Below, piece after piece: positions 1 to 7,982 of a stretch of 30,821 nucleotides of DNA. The stretch lies in NCBI GenBank assembly GCA_949299435.1, contig CASGAK010000072.1, forward strand, positions 1-30,821, in the 5' to 3' direction. The DNA comes from an uncultured bacterium. Its GTDB lineage: Bacteria > Cyanobacteriota > Vampirovibrionia > Gastranaerophilales > Gastranaerophilaceae. The notes beneath the pieces are model-generated. The model had not been told where the DNA came from. It did not search any database and saw only the letters and a program-made list of their open reading frames with translations. Each line of letters opens with the position of its first letter. The first letter of the stretch is position 1. The position numbers were made by a program, and so were the translations under genes.

Positions 1-858
1 AGCTCTTTTCAGCTTGAATATAGTGACGCTTTTCAGCCGCAAATATCTGTTTGGACTAATTTTACCCCAGATCATATAAGCTGGCATGGAAATATGGAAA
101 ATTACTTCAATGCAAAAGCTAAAATTTTTAAGACACCGACAGCACCTGCGTTTTCGGTCCTTAATGCTAAAGATGAAAAATTGAGAGATTTTTCTAAAGT
201 TTGCGGCGGAACTGTATTTATGTTTGGGGAGGATACGGGTGAAAATTGCTGCTATGTAAAAAATGATGCCATTTATTTTAAAAGAAACGGTCAAGAAGAA
301 CATATAATTGATTTAAAAGATTGTCCTTTAATCGGGGAGCACAATTATCAAAACGTTGAGTGTGCTGTAATTGCTGCTAAATTGGAAGGAATTTCAAATG
401 AACATATCAAATCAGCTATAATGACATTTAAAGTTCCAGAGCATAGATTGGAAAAATTTGCTCAAAAAGACGGAGTTGTTTTCTATAACGATTCTAAGGC
501 TACAAATCCTGAAGCCTCTTTGGTTGCAATAAGATCTTTTATTAATCAAAATGTTGTACTCATTGCAGGCGGGCGGGATAAAAATACTGATTTGAAAGAA
601 TTTGATGAGGCTTGTAAAAAGCATATAAAAACAGTTATTTTGATTGGGGAAGCTGCTGACAGGTTTGAAGAAAATCTCAAAAATGACGGATTTGATGATA
701 TTTTGAGAGAAAATACTATGCAAAGTGCTATTGATAAAGCTATATCATTGAATCCAGATGTGGTGCTTTTATCGCCTGCTTGTGCAAGTTTTGATATGTT
801 CAGCGGTTATGAGGAGAGGGGAAAGGTCTTTAAAGAATATGTCTTATCGAGATTATGA
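1..858 (+). CDS. murD: UDP-N-acetylmuramoyl-L-alanine--D-glutamate ligase, 5' partial
   Basis: MurD adds D-glutamate to UDP-MurNAc-L-alanine in the cytoplasmic steps of peptidoglycan synthesis. The reading frame is open from the first base, so the N-terminal part with the ATP-binding P-loop lies outside the window. What remains covers most of the central Mur ligase domain and the C-terminal domain. Visible family motifs are SSFQLE at the first residues, a DHISWHG segment (usually DHLDRHG), YNDSKATNPEA and the glycine-rich LIAGGRDKNTDL. An ATG at 94 is internal, because recognisable MurD sequence precedes it in frame. The last 20 bases overlap the start of ftsW, so the two genes are translationally linked in a dcw-type cluster. 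Identity is secure. Confidence 0.95.
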   Translation, partial: SSFQLEYSDAFQPQISVWTNFTPDHISWHGNMENYFNAKAKIFKTPTAPAFSVLNAKDEKLRDFSKVCGGTVFMFGEDTGENCCYVKNDAIYFKRNGQEEHIIDLKDCPLIGEHNYQNVECAVIAAKLEGISNEHIKSAIMTFKVPEHRLEKFAQKDGVVFYNDSKATNPEASLVAIRSFINQNVVLIAGGRDKNTDLKEFDEACKKHIKTVILIGEAADRFEENLKNDGFDDILRENTMQSAIDKAISLNPDVVLLSPACASFDMFSGYEERGKVFKEYVLSRL

Positions 859-2041
859 TAGAGGCGGCTATGACCGTGAAAGATTAAGAGGAAATCGTCA
901 GCAGCAAATACAGAGTGTTATAATTTCATCTCCGGATAAAACTCTGTTGGTTGTCGTAACTTTTCTTGTCATAATTGGGTTTATGGCTATTTTTTCAGCT
1001 TCCGCTCCCAAATGCCTTGATGAGGGTGTGAATCCTGCCCAGTTTTTGATAAAACAAGTTATATGTTTTATTGTCGGATTTATCGGGCTTAAATTTTTTA
1101 CAAATTACGATTATAAGAAGTTGTCACAATGGAATACTATTTTGGCGGCTGCTATTATAATTTTATTATTGCTTGTTGATTTTACACCTTTAGGAGTTAC
1201 AGTAAACGGGGCTAAAAGATGGATAAATCTTTTGGGGTTCCAATTACAGCCTTCTGAGTTTGCAAAACCTGCTGTTGTTTTACTTTTGGCTTCGGCATTT
1301 AAGGATAATGCAAATCTTTTTGATGAGGCTAAATGGATTAAATATTTTATTCCTATACTTGTTATGTTGGCATTTATATTTATGCAGCCGAATTTAAGTA
1401 TGGTAATTTTATTGCTTTCAGTGTCTGTTGTTATGTTTTTATGCGGCGGGGGCTCTTTGAAGTTATTCTTCAGTTGCCTTGCTGCTGGGATAACAACTGT
1501 TGTTCTTGCGTTAACTACGATTATTAAACCTTATCAATTACAACGTTTAAGGATTTGGAGGCACCCTGAAACAGATCCGCAAGGAGCTGGGTATAATATA
1601 ATTCAATCTTTGATAGCTTTTGCCTCAGGCGGATTTAACGGTGTCGGATATGGGGGATCTATTCAAAAACTTTCATATCTTCCTGAATGTCATACAGATT
1701 TTATTTTCGCTATTATCGCTGAAGAATTAGGCTGGGTAGGTTGTGTTTTTGTAATAGGTTTCTTTTGGACTTTTATCCATAGGGGCTTTATTGTCGCTTC
1801 CCGTTGTCCTGATATGTATGGAAGGCTGCTTGCGGTTGGAATTACTTTTTCAATCGGTTTTCAGGCTTTTTTGAATATAAGTGTTGCTAGTTCGTTCTTG
1901 CCGACAACCGGCGTGCCTCTGCCTTTTATAAGCTATGGGGGATCTTCTTTAATAGTTTCACTTTGGATGGTTGGAATTTTGTTAAATATTTCTAAAAAAA
2001 GAATTAAAAAAATAAGGAATCAAGAATATGACAGAGTCTGA
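839..2041 (+). CDS. ftsW: Peptidoglycan glycosyltransferase FtsW (SEDS family)
   Basis: FtsW is the divisome SEDS polymerase that extends glycan strands from lipid II in the inner membrane. The 400-residue product has a short Arg-rich cytoplasmic N-terminus followed by about ten hydrophobic segments. Family motifs visible are LQPSEFAKPA, GYGGSIQKLSYLPECHTDF, AEELGW and PTTGVPLPFISYGGSS near the C-terminus. The frame is open upstream to 758, but I chose the ATG at 839 because conserved FtsW length starts there and a purine-rich AGGAGAGGGGAAAGG tract lies just upstream; an ATG at 809 is the alternative. It overlaps murD by 20 bases and murG by 14, the order murD-ftsW-murG being typical of the dcw cluster. 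RodA is the alternative paralogue; context favours FtsW. Confidence 0.93.
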   Translation: MSYRDYDRGGYDRERLRGNRQQQIQSVIISSPDKTLLVVVTFLVIIGFMAIFSASAPKCLDEGVNPAQFLIKQVICFIVGFIGLKFFTNYDYKKLSQWNTILAAAIIILLLLVDFTPLGVTVNGAKRWINLLGFQLQPSEFAKPAVVLLLASAFKDNANLFDEAKWIKYFIPILVMLAFIFMQPNLSMVILLLSVSVVMFLCGGGSLKLFFSCLAAGITTVVLALTTIIKPYQLQRLRIWRHPETDPQGAGYNIIQSLIAFASGGFNGVGYGGSIQKLSYLPECHTDFIFAIIAEELGWVGCVFVIGFFWTFIHRGFIVASRCPDMYGRLLAVGITFSIGFQAFLNISVASSFLPTTGVPLPFISYGGSSLIVSLWMVGILLNISKKRIKKIRNQEYDRV

Positions 2042-3149
2042 GAAAAAATATACTTTTTTTATAACAGGTGGTGGTACCGGTGGACATATTTACCCTGCTG
2101 TTGCTGTTGCTGATGAGCTTAGAGCAAGAGGTGAAAAAGTTTTTTATATTGGTAATCCTAAAAATCTTGAATATGATATTGTATCTCAAAAAGGTTTTAA
2201 GTTTTTGCCTGTTATGGTGCATGGAATGCCGCGAAAAGTTGGTTTTGGACTTTTAAAGTGGTTTTTTGAATTAGGTCTTGCAGTTTTGAAATGTGTAAAA
2301 TATATTTTGAAATATAAACCTGATTGTGTTTTCGGAACTGGGGGATATGTTTCAGCTCCTGCATTGTTGGCGGCTAAGTTTTGTAAAATACCTTTTATGC
2401 TTCATGATTGCGATGCAAAACCGGGGCTTGTGACAAGAAAGCTGGCTCCTTATGCTGATTGTGTGTCTTTAGCTTTTGAGTGTGCTAAAAATGAAATTAA
2501 AAATGGTAATTGTTTGATTTGTGGAAATCCCATAAGAAAAAATTTTAAAACACTCTCAAAATCCGAAGCAAGAGAAATTTTGGGATTACAAAACCGAGTA
2601 ACTTTGTGCATAATGGGGGGCTCTCAGGGGGCAAGAGCTATTAATGACGGTGCTGTGCAAATTTTAAAAAAGCTCTCGCTGGAGTATAATTTGCAAATAA
2701 TTTTCCAAACCGGTAAGAAAAATTTTGAGCGGGTAATTGAGCAGTTAATAAAAATTTATCCGGAATATGAAGCAGATAAAAATTTGATTGTAAAGCCTTA
2801 CTTTGATGATATGGTGACGGTTTTGAAAGCATCGGATATAGCTATTTCAAGGTCAGGTTCTTTAAGTCTTTCAGAGCTTTGTGCATCAGGTGTCGCATCA
2901 ATTCTTGTACCGTATCCTCATGCTGCTGCGGATCATCAAAGAAAAAATGCCCGATATTTGGAAGAAAAATCTGCTGCTCTTTATCTTGAAGATAGTGAGG
3001 TTAATGAAAATACCTTATTGCAGTTGATTAATTCATTAATTTTGGATTCTCAAAAACTTAATCAAATTCAGCAAAATGCTCTTGCTCTTGCTAAGTATGA
3101 CAGTGTTGATTTGATTTGTAATGAAATTATTACCATAGCTCAGAGCTGA
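2028..3149 (+). CDS. murG: UDP-N-acetylglucosamine--undecaprenyl-pyrophosphoryl-MurNAc-pentapeptide GlcNAc transferase
   Basis: MurG transfers GlcNAc to lipid I to form lipid II at the inner face of the membrane (GT28). The product is 373 residues, normal for the family. The N-terminal glycine loop GGGTGGHIYPA is at about residues 14-24, a second loop GTGGYVSAPA near 104, MGGSQGARAIND near 196, and the UDP-GlcNAc site SRSGSLSLSEL followed by PYPHAAADHQ in the C-terminal domain. The segment usually read HEQN is here HDCDAKPG, a deviation at a conserved site. The ATG at 2028 has an AAGGAA Shine-Dalgarno inside the ftsW tail, and the 14-base overlap implies coupled translation. It is the last gene of this cluster fragment; murC and murB do not follow. 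Confidence 0.95.
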   Translation: MTESEKKYTFFITGGGTGGHIYPAVAVADELRARGEKVFYIGNPKNLEYDIVSQKGFKFLPVMVHGMPRKVGFGLLKWFFELGLAVLKCVKYILKYKPDCVFGTGGYVSAPALLAAKFCKIPFMLHDCDAKPGLVTRKLAPYADCVSLAFECAKNEIKNGNCLICGNPIRKNFKTLSKSEAREILGLQNRVTLCIMGGSQGARAINDGAVQILKKLSLEYNLQIIFQTGKKNFERVIEQLIKIYPEYEADKNLIVKPYFDDMVTVLKASDIAISRSGSLSLSELCASGVASILVPYPHAAADHQRKNARYLEEKSAALYLEDSEVNENTLLQLINSLILDSQKLNQIQQNALALAKYDSVDLICNEIITIAQS

Positions 3150-3152
3150 ATT

Positions 3153-3377
3153 TTAAGAGTTTTTTATTTTTAACAGCTCACTCACATTTACATCAAGATA
3201 GTTTGCAAAGTCAACTATTTTTCCGATTGAAAGGTTTAGTATACCTGATTCTATTTTAGCAACATAGCTCCAGGAAACATTCATCAGTTCTGAGAATGTT
3301 TCTTGAGTGTATCCTTTTTCCTTTCTTGCGTTTTGAATGTTTTTCCCGATTTGTTTTAGTATTTCTTTTTTGTTCAT
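3153..3377 (-). CDS. XRE-family helix-turn-helix regulator
   Basis: This is a small DNA-binding protein of 74 residues consisting of little more than one Cro/C1-type HTH. Residues about 8-62 carry the fold: IGKNIQNARKEKGYTQETFS, then SWSYVAKIESG as the turn and recognition helix, and LDVNVSELL at the end. I chose the ATG at 3377; the frame extends to a TTG at 3434, but that codon lies inside the palindrome at 3424-3451 and would overlap a minus-strand TATAAT at 3434-3439. No good Shine-Dalgarno precedes the ATG. It ends 3 bases after murG on the opposite strand and is divergent from the prepilin-like gene. Autoregulation and control of that neighbour through the palindrome is inference. Confidence 0.8.
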   Translation of the reverse strand: MNKKEILKQIGKNIQNARKEKGYTQETFSELMNVSWSYVAKIESGILNLSIGKIVDFANYLDVNVSELLKIKNS

Positions 3378-3413
3378 TTCAATATTATGAACTAGTATTG
3401 ACTTATTTTTGTA

Positions 3414-3441
3414 TTGACATATATATATATTCAATTATAAT
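3414..3441 (+). promoter_or_regulatory. Consensus sigma-70-type promoter of the prepilin-like gene
   Basis: A perfect TTGACA at 3414-3419 and a perfect TATAAT at 3436-3441 are separated by 16 bases, giving a transcript start near 3448 and a leader of about 28 bases before the ATG at 3476. A second GTATTGAC copy 16 bases upstream, at 3395, is a near repeat of the -35 region. The -10 box sits inside the palindrome at 3424-3451, so a protein bound there would block the promoter. Confidence 0.75.
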
Positions 3442-3451
3442 TGAATATATA
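3424..3451. promoter_or_regulatory. 28-bp perfect palindrome, candidate operator
   Basis: The sequence is self-complementary over 28 bases around a centre between 3437 and 3438 (core CAATTATAATTG). It carries a TATAAT on each strand (3436-3441 plus, 3434-3439 minus), so divergent promoters for the XRE gene and the prepilin-like gene would share it. Position and symmetry suit an operator for the adjacent XRE protein; that assignment is inference, and AT-rich sequence makes chance palindromes more likely. Confidence 0.55.
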
Positions 3452-3475
3452 GTTAAATTGTATAGGGGGCTGATT

Positions 3476-4165
3476 ATGAAAAAAGGTTTTACCATGGCTG
3501 AGGTGCTTATAACTTTGGGGGTAATCGGTATAGTTGCTGCGATGACTTTACCTTCGTTAATTGCTAAACACCAAAAAAAGGTTGTTGTAACAAGGTTAAA
3601 AAAGTCCTATACGATACTTAATCAATGGCTTATAAAGTCGCAACTTGTTAATGGTGCTTATGATACTTGGCCGGTTGGTAAAGATGTTAATGTTAACGAT
3701 TATTTCAACAGGTATATAAAACCGTTTTTCAACGGAGTAAAAGTGTGTACATTGGCTGAGGATTGCGGATATACCAGTGACAAACCTTGGAAAAATTTGT
3801 CTGGTAGTACAGTTAATTGGGGTTTAAAAACTGATAATACAAGAATTTTATTCCTTTTGAATGATGGTACGGCTGTGTTTATTCCAAGGAATACGTTTGA
3901 TGCAAGTGGTGGGAATATATATGTTAACCAATTATATATGTATGTTGATGTTAATGGTGCTTTATCTCCAAATACATTAGGACATGATGTTTTTATTTTC
4001 CGTATGGATGATAAAAATACTTTAAGACCTTTATGCTATAATAAAACCGAAGATTATATAAAAGCTCACTGTGCGAAAAATGGTGATATAACAAGAAATG
4101 AAAATTGTTGTACTGATAAAATTATGGCAGATGGCTGGGAGATTAAAAGTGATTATCCATGGTAG
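3476..4165 (+). CDS. Prepilin-like protein with type IV N-terminal methylation motif
   Basis: The product is a 229-residue secreted or membrane-anchored pilin or pseudopilin. It begins MKKGFTMAEVLITLGVIGIV, where prepilin peptidase would cut after Gly4 to expose Phe1, with the conserved Glu at position +5 of the mature chain, followed by one hydrophobic helix of about 20 residues. The C-terminal globular part has six Cys residues, including a CC pair near the end, and no recognised domain. The ATG at 3476 was chosen over the upstream open frame because it gives the motif at the exact N-terminus and follows an AGGGGG ribosome site. It is transcribed alone from a consensus promoter. Such proteins serve type IV pili, type II secretion or competence; no other pilus assembly gene adjoins it, so the role is open. 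Confidence 0.85.
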   Translation: MKKGFTMAEVLITLGVIGIVAAMTLPSLIAKHQKKVVVTRLKKSYTILNQWLIKSQLVNGAYDTWPVGKDVNVNDYFNRYIKPFFNGVKVCTLAEDCGYTSDKPWKNLSGSTVNWGLKTDNTRILFLLNDGTAVFIPRNTFDASGGNIYVNQLYMYVDVNGALSPNTLGHDVFIFRMDDKNTLRPLCYNKTEDYIKAHCAKNGDITRNENCCTDKIMADGWEIKSDYPW

Positions 4166-4187
4166 AGAACAGGAAAGTGTTTTTAAG

Positions 4188-4214
4188 TTGAATAAAAAAT
4201 ATTTTTGATATAAT
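4188..4214 (+). promoter_or_regulatory. Promoter of folC, implying a leaderless transcript
   Basis: TTGAAT at 4188-4193 is followed after 15 bases by an extended -10 element, TGATATAAT (TG at 4206, TATAAT at 4209-4214). The expected start of transcription, near 4221, is at most about two bases from the ATG at 4223, and no Shine-Dalgarno is present. Confidence 0.6.
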
Positions 4215-4222
4215 TTAAGACT

Positions 4223-5392
4223 ATGGAGAATAATTATTTAAAAGCAAAAGAGCTTTTAACAAGTCAGGGAAAGTTTTATATAAATCTTGGATTAGAAAGA
4301 ATTTCAGCAGTATTAGAGCTGTTGGGTAATCCTCAAGATAAATTAAAATATTTTCACATCGCTGGTACGAATGGCAAAGGTAGTGTCTGTGCTATACTTG
4401 CAGAAATTCTGAAAGAATCCGGTAAAAAAACGGGATTATACACAAGTCCGCATATTTTTAAGTATACAGAGCGGATTAAAATTAACGGTAGTGATATTTC
4501 TGATGAAGATTTTGCAAAACTCGTATTTGAAATTTGTGAGCTTGCTGATAAAAATAGTATTCATTTAACAGAATTTGAAATTTTGACGGCTGTTGCATTT
4601 AAATATTTTGCAGATAATAACGTAGATGTTGTTGTTTTGGAAACAGGGCTTGGTGGAAGATTTGATGCTACCAATGTGATTAAAAATAATTTATGTGCGA
4701 TTATTACGCATATAGATCTTGATCATACCGAAAGGCTTGGGGATAATAAAGATAAAATTGCTTTTGAAAAAGCGGGTATTATAAAACCGAATTGTCCTGT
4801 TATAACTTGTGAAGGGTATGAGGCTATTAAAGATGCAGCTGATAAAAATGATTCGTTATTACTAATGATTGCACCGTTTGAAAATGTAGAGAATCTTTCA
4901 TTAAAAGGGTGTTATCAACAGGAAAATTTATCACTTGCTCTCGGGGCTATAAGACTTGTGTTTCCTGAAATTTCGAATGAAATTGTTCAGAACGCACTTA
5001 AAAATGTAAAACACCCGGCAAGATTTCAGATTATTGAAAATAAAAATCTAATAATAGATGGAGCCCACAATCCTAATGGAATAATTGCATTAAAAGAAAG
5101 TTTGGATTTTTATTACCCTGATAAAAAAAGACGTTATATATTTGGCTGTCTTCAAAATAAAGACTATAAAAAAATGGTGGATTTATTGTTTGAAAAAAAT
5201 GATGAAATTTATTTCTATCACTTTAGCAACAAAAATTCCTGTACTGTATCAGAGTTGCAATCAACTTGTAAGTATCCGTCAAAAGAGCTAAAATCATTTA
5301 GCGATTTGGATTTAGACTCAGATGTATTAACTGTAATCTGCGGTTCGTTTTATATGCTGAATGAGCTTATTGACCCTGATTACTTTCTTTAA
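4223..5392 (+). CDS. folC: Bifunctional folylpolyglutamate synthase / dihydrofolate synthase
   Basis: FolC joins glutamate to dihydropteroate and extends polyglutamate tails on folates in the cytoplasm. The 389-residue product is slightly shorter than the usual 420-430. The Mur-ligase-like ATP site HIAGTNGKGS is at residues 45-54, YTSPHI near 78 and ERI after it, then LETGLGGRFDATN and ITHIDLDHTE in the central domain, and DGAHNPNG opening the C-terminal domain. The start is fixed by a strong extended -10 promoter only eight bases upstream and by conserved length. No ribosome site precedes it, so it is probably read from a leaderless mRNA. Its last 26 bases overlap the 3' end of the convergent glycosyltransferase gene. 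Whether it is mono- or bifunctional cannot be told from sequence. Confidence 0.93.
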   Translation: MENNYLKAKELLTSQGKFYINLGLERISAVLELLGNPQDKLKYFHIAGTNGKGSVCAILAEILKESGKKTGLYTSPHIFKYTERIKINGSDISDEDFAKLVFEICELADKNSIHLTEFEILTAVAFKYFADNNVDVVVLETGLGGRFDATNVIKNNLCAIITHIDLDHTERLGDNKDKIAFEKAGIIKPNCPVITCEGYEAIKDAADKNDSLLLMIAPFENVENLSLKGCYQQENLSLALGAIRLVFPEISNEIVQNALKNVKHPARFQIIENKNLIIDGAHNPNGIIALKESLDFYYPDKKRRYIFGCLQNKDYKKMVDLLFEKNDEIYFYHFSNKNSCTVSELQSTCKYPSKELKSFSDLDLDSDVLTVICGSFYMLNELIDPDYFL

Positions 5393-6932
5393 CCATTTCA
5401 GCTATAAGGCTGTTTAATTCAGCAGGGCAAAAGTCGTTACAAGTATTCCAAATCAATGTCGGTTTTGGCTCTTTGATTGAAGGTGATGGGTAATCACTGT
5501 TACAGAAGCCTTTTAACATATTTGTAGAACCGTCAAAGTTCGGTGTGAAATGCGAACAGCAACTACAAATTTTTAATATAAATCCGTAATCGTCAAGTTT
5601 AGTTTTTAATTCATTTAACGCGTCAATCATTCTTAAATGCGTTGCGGTTGTGAATTTTTTGTTTTTATAGAAAAATCTTATTTTGGCAAGCCCGTTATCA
5701 GAAATGAATTGCATCTTACAGTTCAATGTATTACCTCTGTTTGTTGCAACCATAATATCCACATCAAATTTTTGAACATTTTCAGGCAGATCTTCTTGGT
5801 TTTTAATTTTATTTATGAGCTTTCTGATAAGCGGAAAATTCTTTATGATATGTCCGAGTGAATATGCAGGGTACATAAACAGTCTTAATATTTCTGTTTT
5901 GTTAAGTTTTGATTCAATAAGGCTCAGGGCAAATCCTATGACTAAAAGGATAAACGTGAATAATACAAATTTAAAGTCAAGGAAAAAATAAGAACTGTAA
6001 GAATGTTTAAGTACAATAGCATAGACAATTAATAATGTCCAAATGTTCGGGTATATAAGAGATAGTACATGCTCTGTAAATACAAAGTTTTTGGAAAATA
6101 TTTGAGTCAAAGCATTTCTGAATAAATAAAGTCTGGCAGAAAGTCTGGGCTTTCTGAATACATAATTTGTGCTGTCTACAACAGTTTGAATATTTGGGTT
6201 GTATGTGCATTTACATTTAATTTTTGATAAAAGCAGACTGTATTTTAGTTCAGAATTAATATCTTTAAAATCTACATCTCCTATTTCGTTTACGATTTCT
6301 TTCTTAATAATAAATACACCGCTGTCAGCTTGTGAAGCAAGTCCGAATAGAGCTCTTGCACGTCTGATAAAGTTCATGTGATATTTTTGGTAAGCAGCTT
6401 TAATTTTATCAATCGGTCCGAAGTTTTCCATATCTATAATTGTCTCACCGCTCAATACATTGTGCTTAGTCAAAGCCGCATTAACTGTTGATAAAAAGTC
6501 AGGTGCAATACTTCTGTCAGCGTCGATAAAGACAAAAGAATCAATATAATCATCTTGTGAAAGCTGCTCTAGTAATATTGAAATAGCTTGGTCTTTACCT
6601 ATTGTACCAACCTCTTTTATGTTTATTGTGTGTATGAATGAATCATTTTGACAAAGATTTTGAGAGCCGTCTGTACAATTATCTAAAATTAAATAAACTT
6701 TAAAATTAACAATCGGATAATCTTGTGCTTTTAATTCTTTAATAAGTTTTTCAAGTGTTTCATAATTGTTATGTGCGTAGATTACAACCGCAAGATTATC
6801 TTTATCTTCATATTGTGAATATCTTTTTTCAATTTTGAATTTTTTATCGTTTAAATTTCTGATGGCGAGTGCAAGAAAAAATATAGTGTAAAGTGCTGCA
6901 TAAATGTATAAAATATCTAAAATTAATTCCAT
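5367..6932 (-). CDS. Membrane-anchored family 2 glycosyltransferase with Cys-rich C-terminal extension
   Basis: The 521-residue product is a processive-type or lipid-carrier GT2 enzyme of the inner membrane; donor and acceptor are unknown. Residues 1-25 form a membrane anchor. The GT-A domain runs from about 46 to 260, with VVIYAHN at its first strand, the nucleotide-binding DNCTDGS at 84-90 and a DAD metal motif at 137-139. Two or three hydrophobic segments follow between about 285 and 340. After residue 388 comes an additional soluble domain ending in a Cys cluster, with Cys at about 456, 458, 459, 477, 498 and 502. That tail is not a usual GT2 part and may bind metal. The gene stands alone and overlaps folC tail to tail by 26 bases. 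Confidence 0.83.
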   Translation of the reverse strand: MELILDILYIYAALYTIFFLALAIRNLNDKKFKIEKRYSQYEDKDNLAVVIYAHNNYETLEKLIKELKAQDYPIVNFKVYLILDNCTDGSQNLCQNDSFIHTINIKEVGTIGKDQAISILLEQLSQDDYIDSFVFIDADRSIAPDFLSTVNAALTKHNVLSGETIIDMENFGPIDKIKAAYQKYHMNFIRRARALFGLASQADSGVFIIKKEIVNEIGDVDFKDINSELKYSLLLSKIKCKCTYNPNIQTVVDSTNYVFRKPRLSARLYLFRNALTQIFSKNFVFTEHVLSLIYPNIWTLLIVYAIVLKHSYSSYFFLDFKFVLFTFILLVIGFALSLIESKLNKTEILRLFMYPAYSLGHIIKNFPLIRKLINKIKNQEDLPENVQKFDVDIMVATNRGNTLNCKMQFISDNGLAKIRFFYKNKKFTTATHLRMIDALNELKTKLDDYGFILKICSCCSHFTPNFDGSTNMLKGFCNSDYPSPSIKEPKPTLIWNTCNDFCPAELNSLIAEMVKESNQGQ

Positions 6933-7017
6933 AATATCCCTCTTAATTCTATATAAATATTGTAGTTAAAACCTGCTGAAATTTCCATTTAATGTAAATA
7001 ATTGTGACGCAGACGCC

Positions 7018-7049
7018 AAAAAAGACATCGGATATCCCGATGTCTTTTT
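7018..7049 (-). terminator. Rho-independent terminator of ycf23
   Basis: The arms GACATCGG (7024-7031) and CCGATGTC (7037-7044) form a perfect 8-bp stem flanked by an A-run at 7018-7023 and a T-run at 7045-7049, so it can also act on the other strand. It lies directly downstream of ycf23 on the minus strand and upstream of the glycosyltransferase gene, separating the two. Confidence 0.85.
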
Positions 7050-7067
7050 AATTCAAAAATATTTAAA

Positions 7068-7826
7068 TTAAGCTGATACAGGAATTTTTACGGTATTTTT
7101 CGAAGCCGATTCAACTAATTGTTGAATTGTAGCACACATAGCAATTTCTGAATTTAATTTGCTAATACAAGATCCGCAACCAATAGCACTTGCCCCAGCA
7201 GCGAAAGCAAAAGGAGCAGTTGTCGGATTGATTCCAGTTGCTGTCATAACAGGTAGATCAACATTACGTACCAGCTCTATTGTATTTGAAATAGTCAACT
7301 CAACTCTTTCCATTAAACCTCTTACTCCGTTTGCTTGTTCAGATTTTGAAAAATGTCCTTCTGTTTGGATTAAATCAATACCAAGGGTTTCCAATTCTCT
7401 GGCAAGTGAAATTTGTTCATTTATATCAATTTCTCCGGGAATTGTAACAGAGAAAAATACATGTTGACCTTTTAAAAGAGCTAATGTTTCTTTAGTAAGT
7501 TCAAGTACTTCTTTAGCAGAGAAACTTTTACCTGTTTTGTACAGAACATCAAAATTTCCGAGTTCAATAGCGTCAGCACCTAATTCAACAGCTCTTGCAA
7601 GTGCAGATGGATTAATTGATGAAACAAAAATAGGTAAGTCTGTAAGTTCTCTAATGTTCATAATAATTTTTTCATCAGCACAAATGTCAACAGCACTAGC
7701 ACCTGCTTTGTCTGCGGATAAAACAATTGATCTAACGGATTCTAAGTCAAAATTGTCAATTCCTGCAATAACCTTGACTGCTCTTTTTTCATCAAGGTGT
7801 TTTTTGAATAAATCAATCCTTTTCAT
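7068..7826 (-). CDS. ycf23: Ycf23 / DUF561 family TIM-barrel protein
   Basis: This 252-residue protein belongs to the Ycf23 (DUF561) family, which is known mainly from cyanobacteria and algal plastids and whose biochemical role is not established. The fold is a phosphate-binding-type TIM barrel. Matches to the family pattern include RAVKVIAGIDNFD near residue 15, GASAVDICAD near 42, LPIFVSSINP near 65, GADAIELGNFDVLY near 85, a VTIPGEI strand, IDLIQTEGH, and the C-terminal AAGASAIGCGS loop with LNSEIAM. A strong GGGAGGT ribosome site lies about eight bases before the ATG at 7826. It is a single-gene unit closed by the terminator at 7018-7049. Thiazole synthase and other phosphate-binding barrels are more distant alternatives. 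Confidence 0.85.
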   Translation of the reverse strand: MKRIDLFKKHLDEKRAVKVIAGIDNFDLESVRSIVLSADKAGASAVDICADEKIIMNIRELTDLPIFVSSINPSALARAVELGADAIELGNFDVLYKTGKSFSAKEVLELTKETLALLKGQHVFFSVTIPGEIDINEQISLARELETLGIDLIQTEGHFSKSEQANGVRGLMERVELTISNTIELVRNVDLPVMTATGINPTTAPFAFAAGASAIGCGSCISKLNSEIAMCATIQQLVESASKNTVKIPVSA

Positions 7827-7982
7827 ATTTACGACCTCCCAGCTTGATAAAATTTAAATATAAATCTTACCTTTGTTATACATTAAAATTTTAATAATTT
7901 CAATAACTAACCGTAAAAGATACCTTTGACAGAATGTAAATAATTTAAATTAAGAAATAATAAAATCAAGAGGTGTAATATT

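Noticed and set aside
1..858. murD as a broken gene starting at the ATG at 94
   Set aside because: The frame is open to the first base and encodes recognisable MurD sequence before 94, so the gene is cut by the window edge only.
3296..3475. A 60-residue N-terminal extension of the prepilin-like protein
   Set aside because: It would cross the promoter and palindrome and place the prepilin motif far from the N-terminus.
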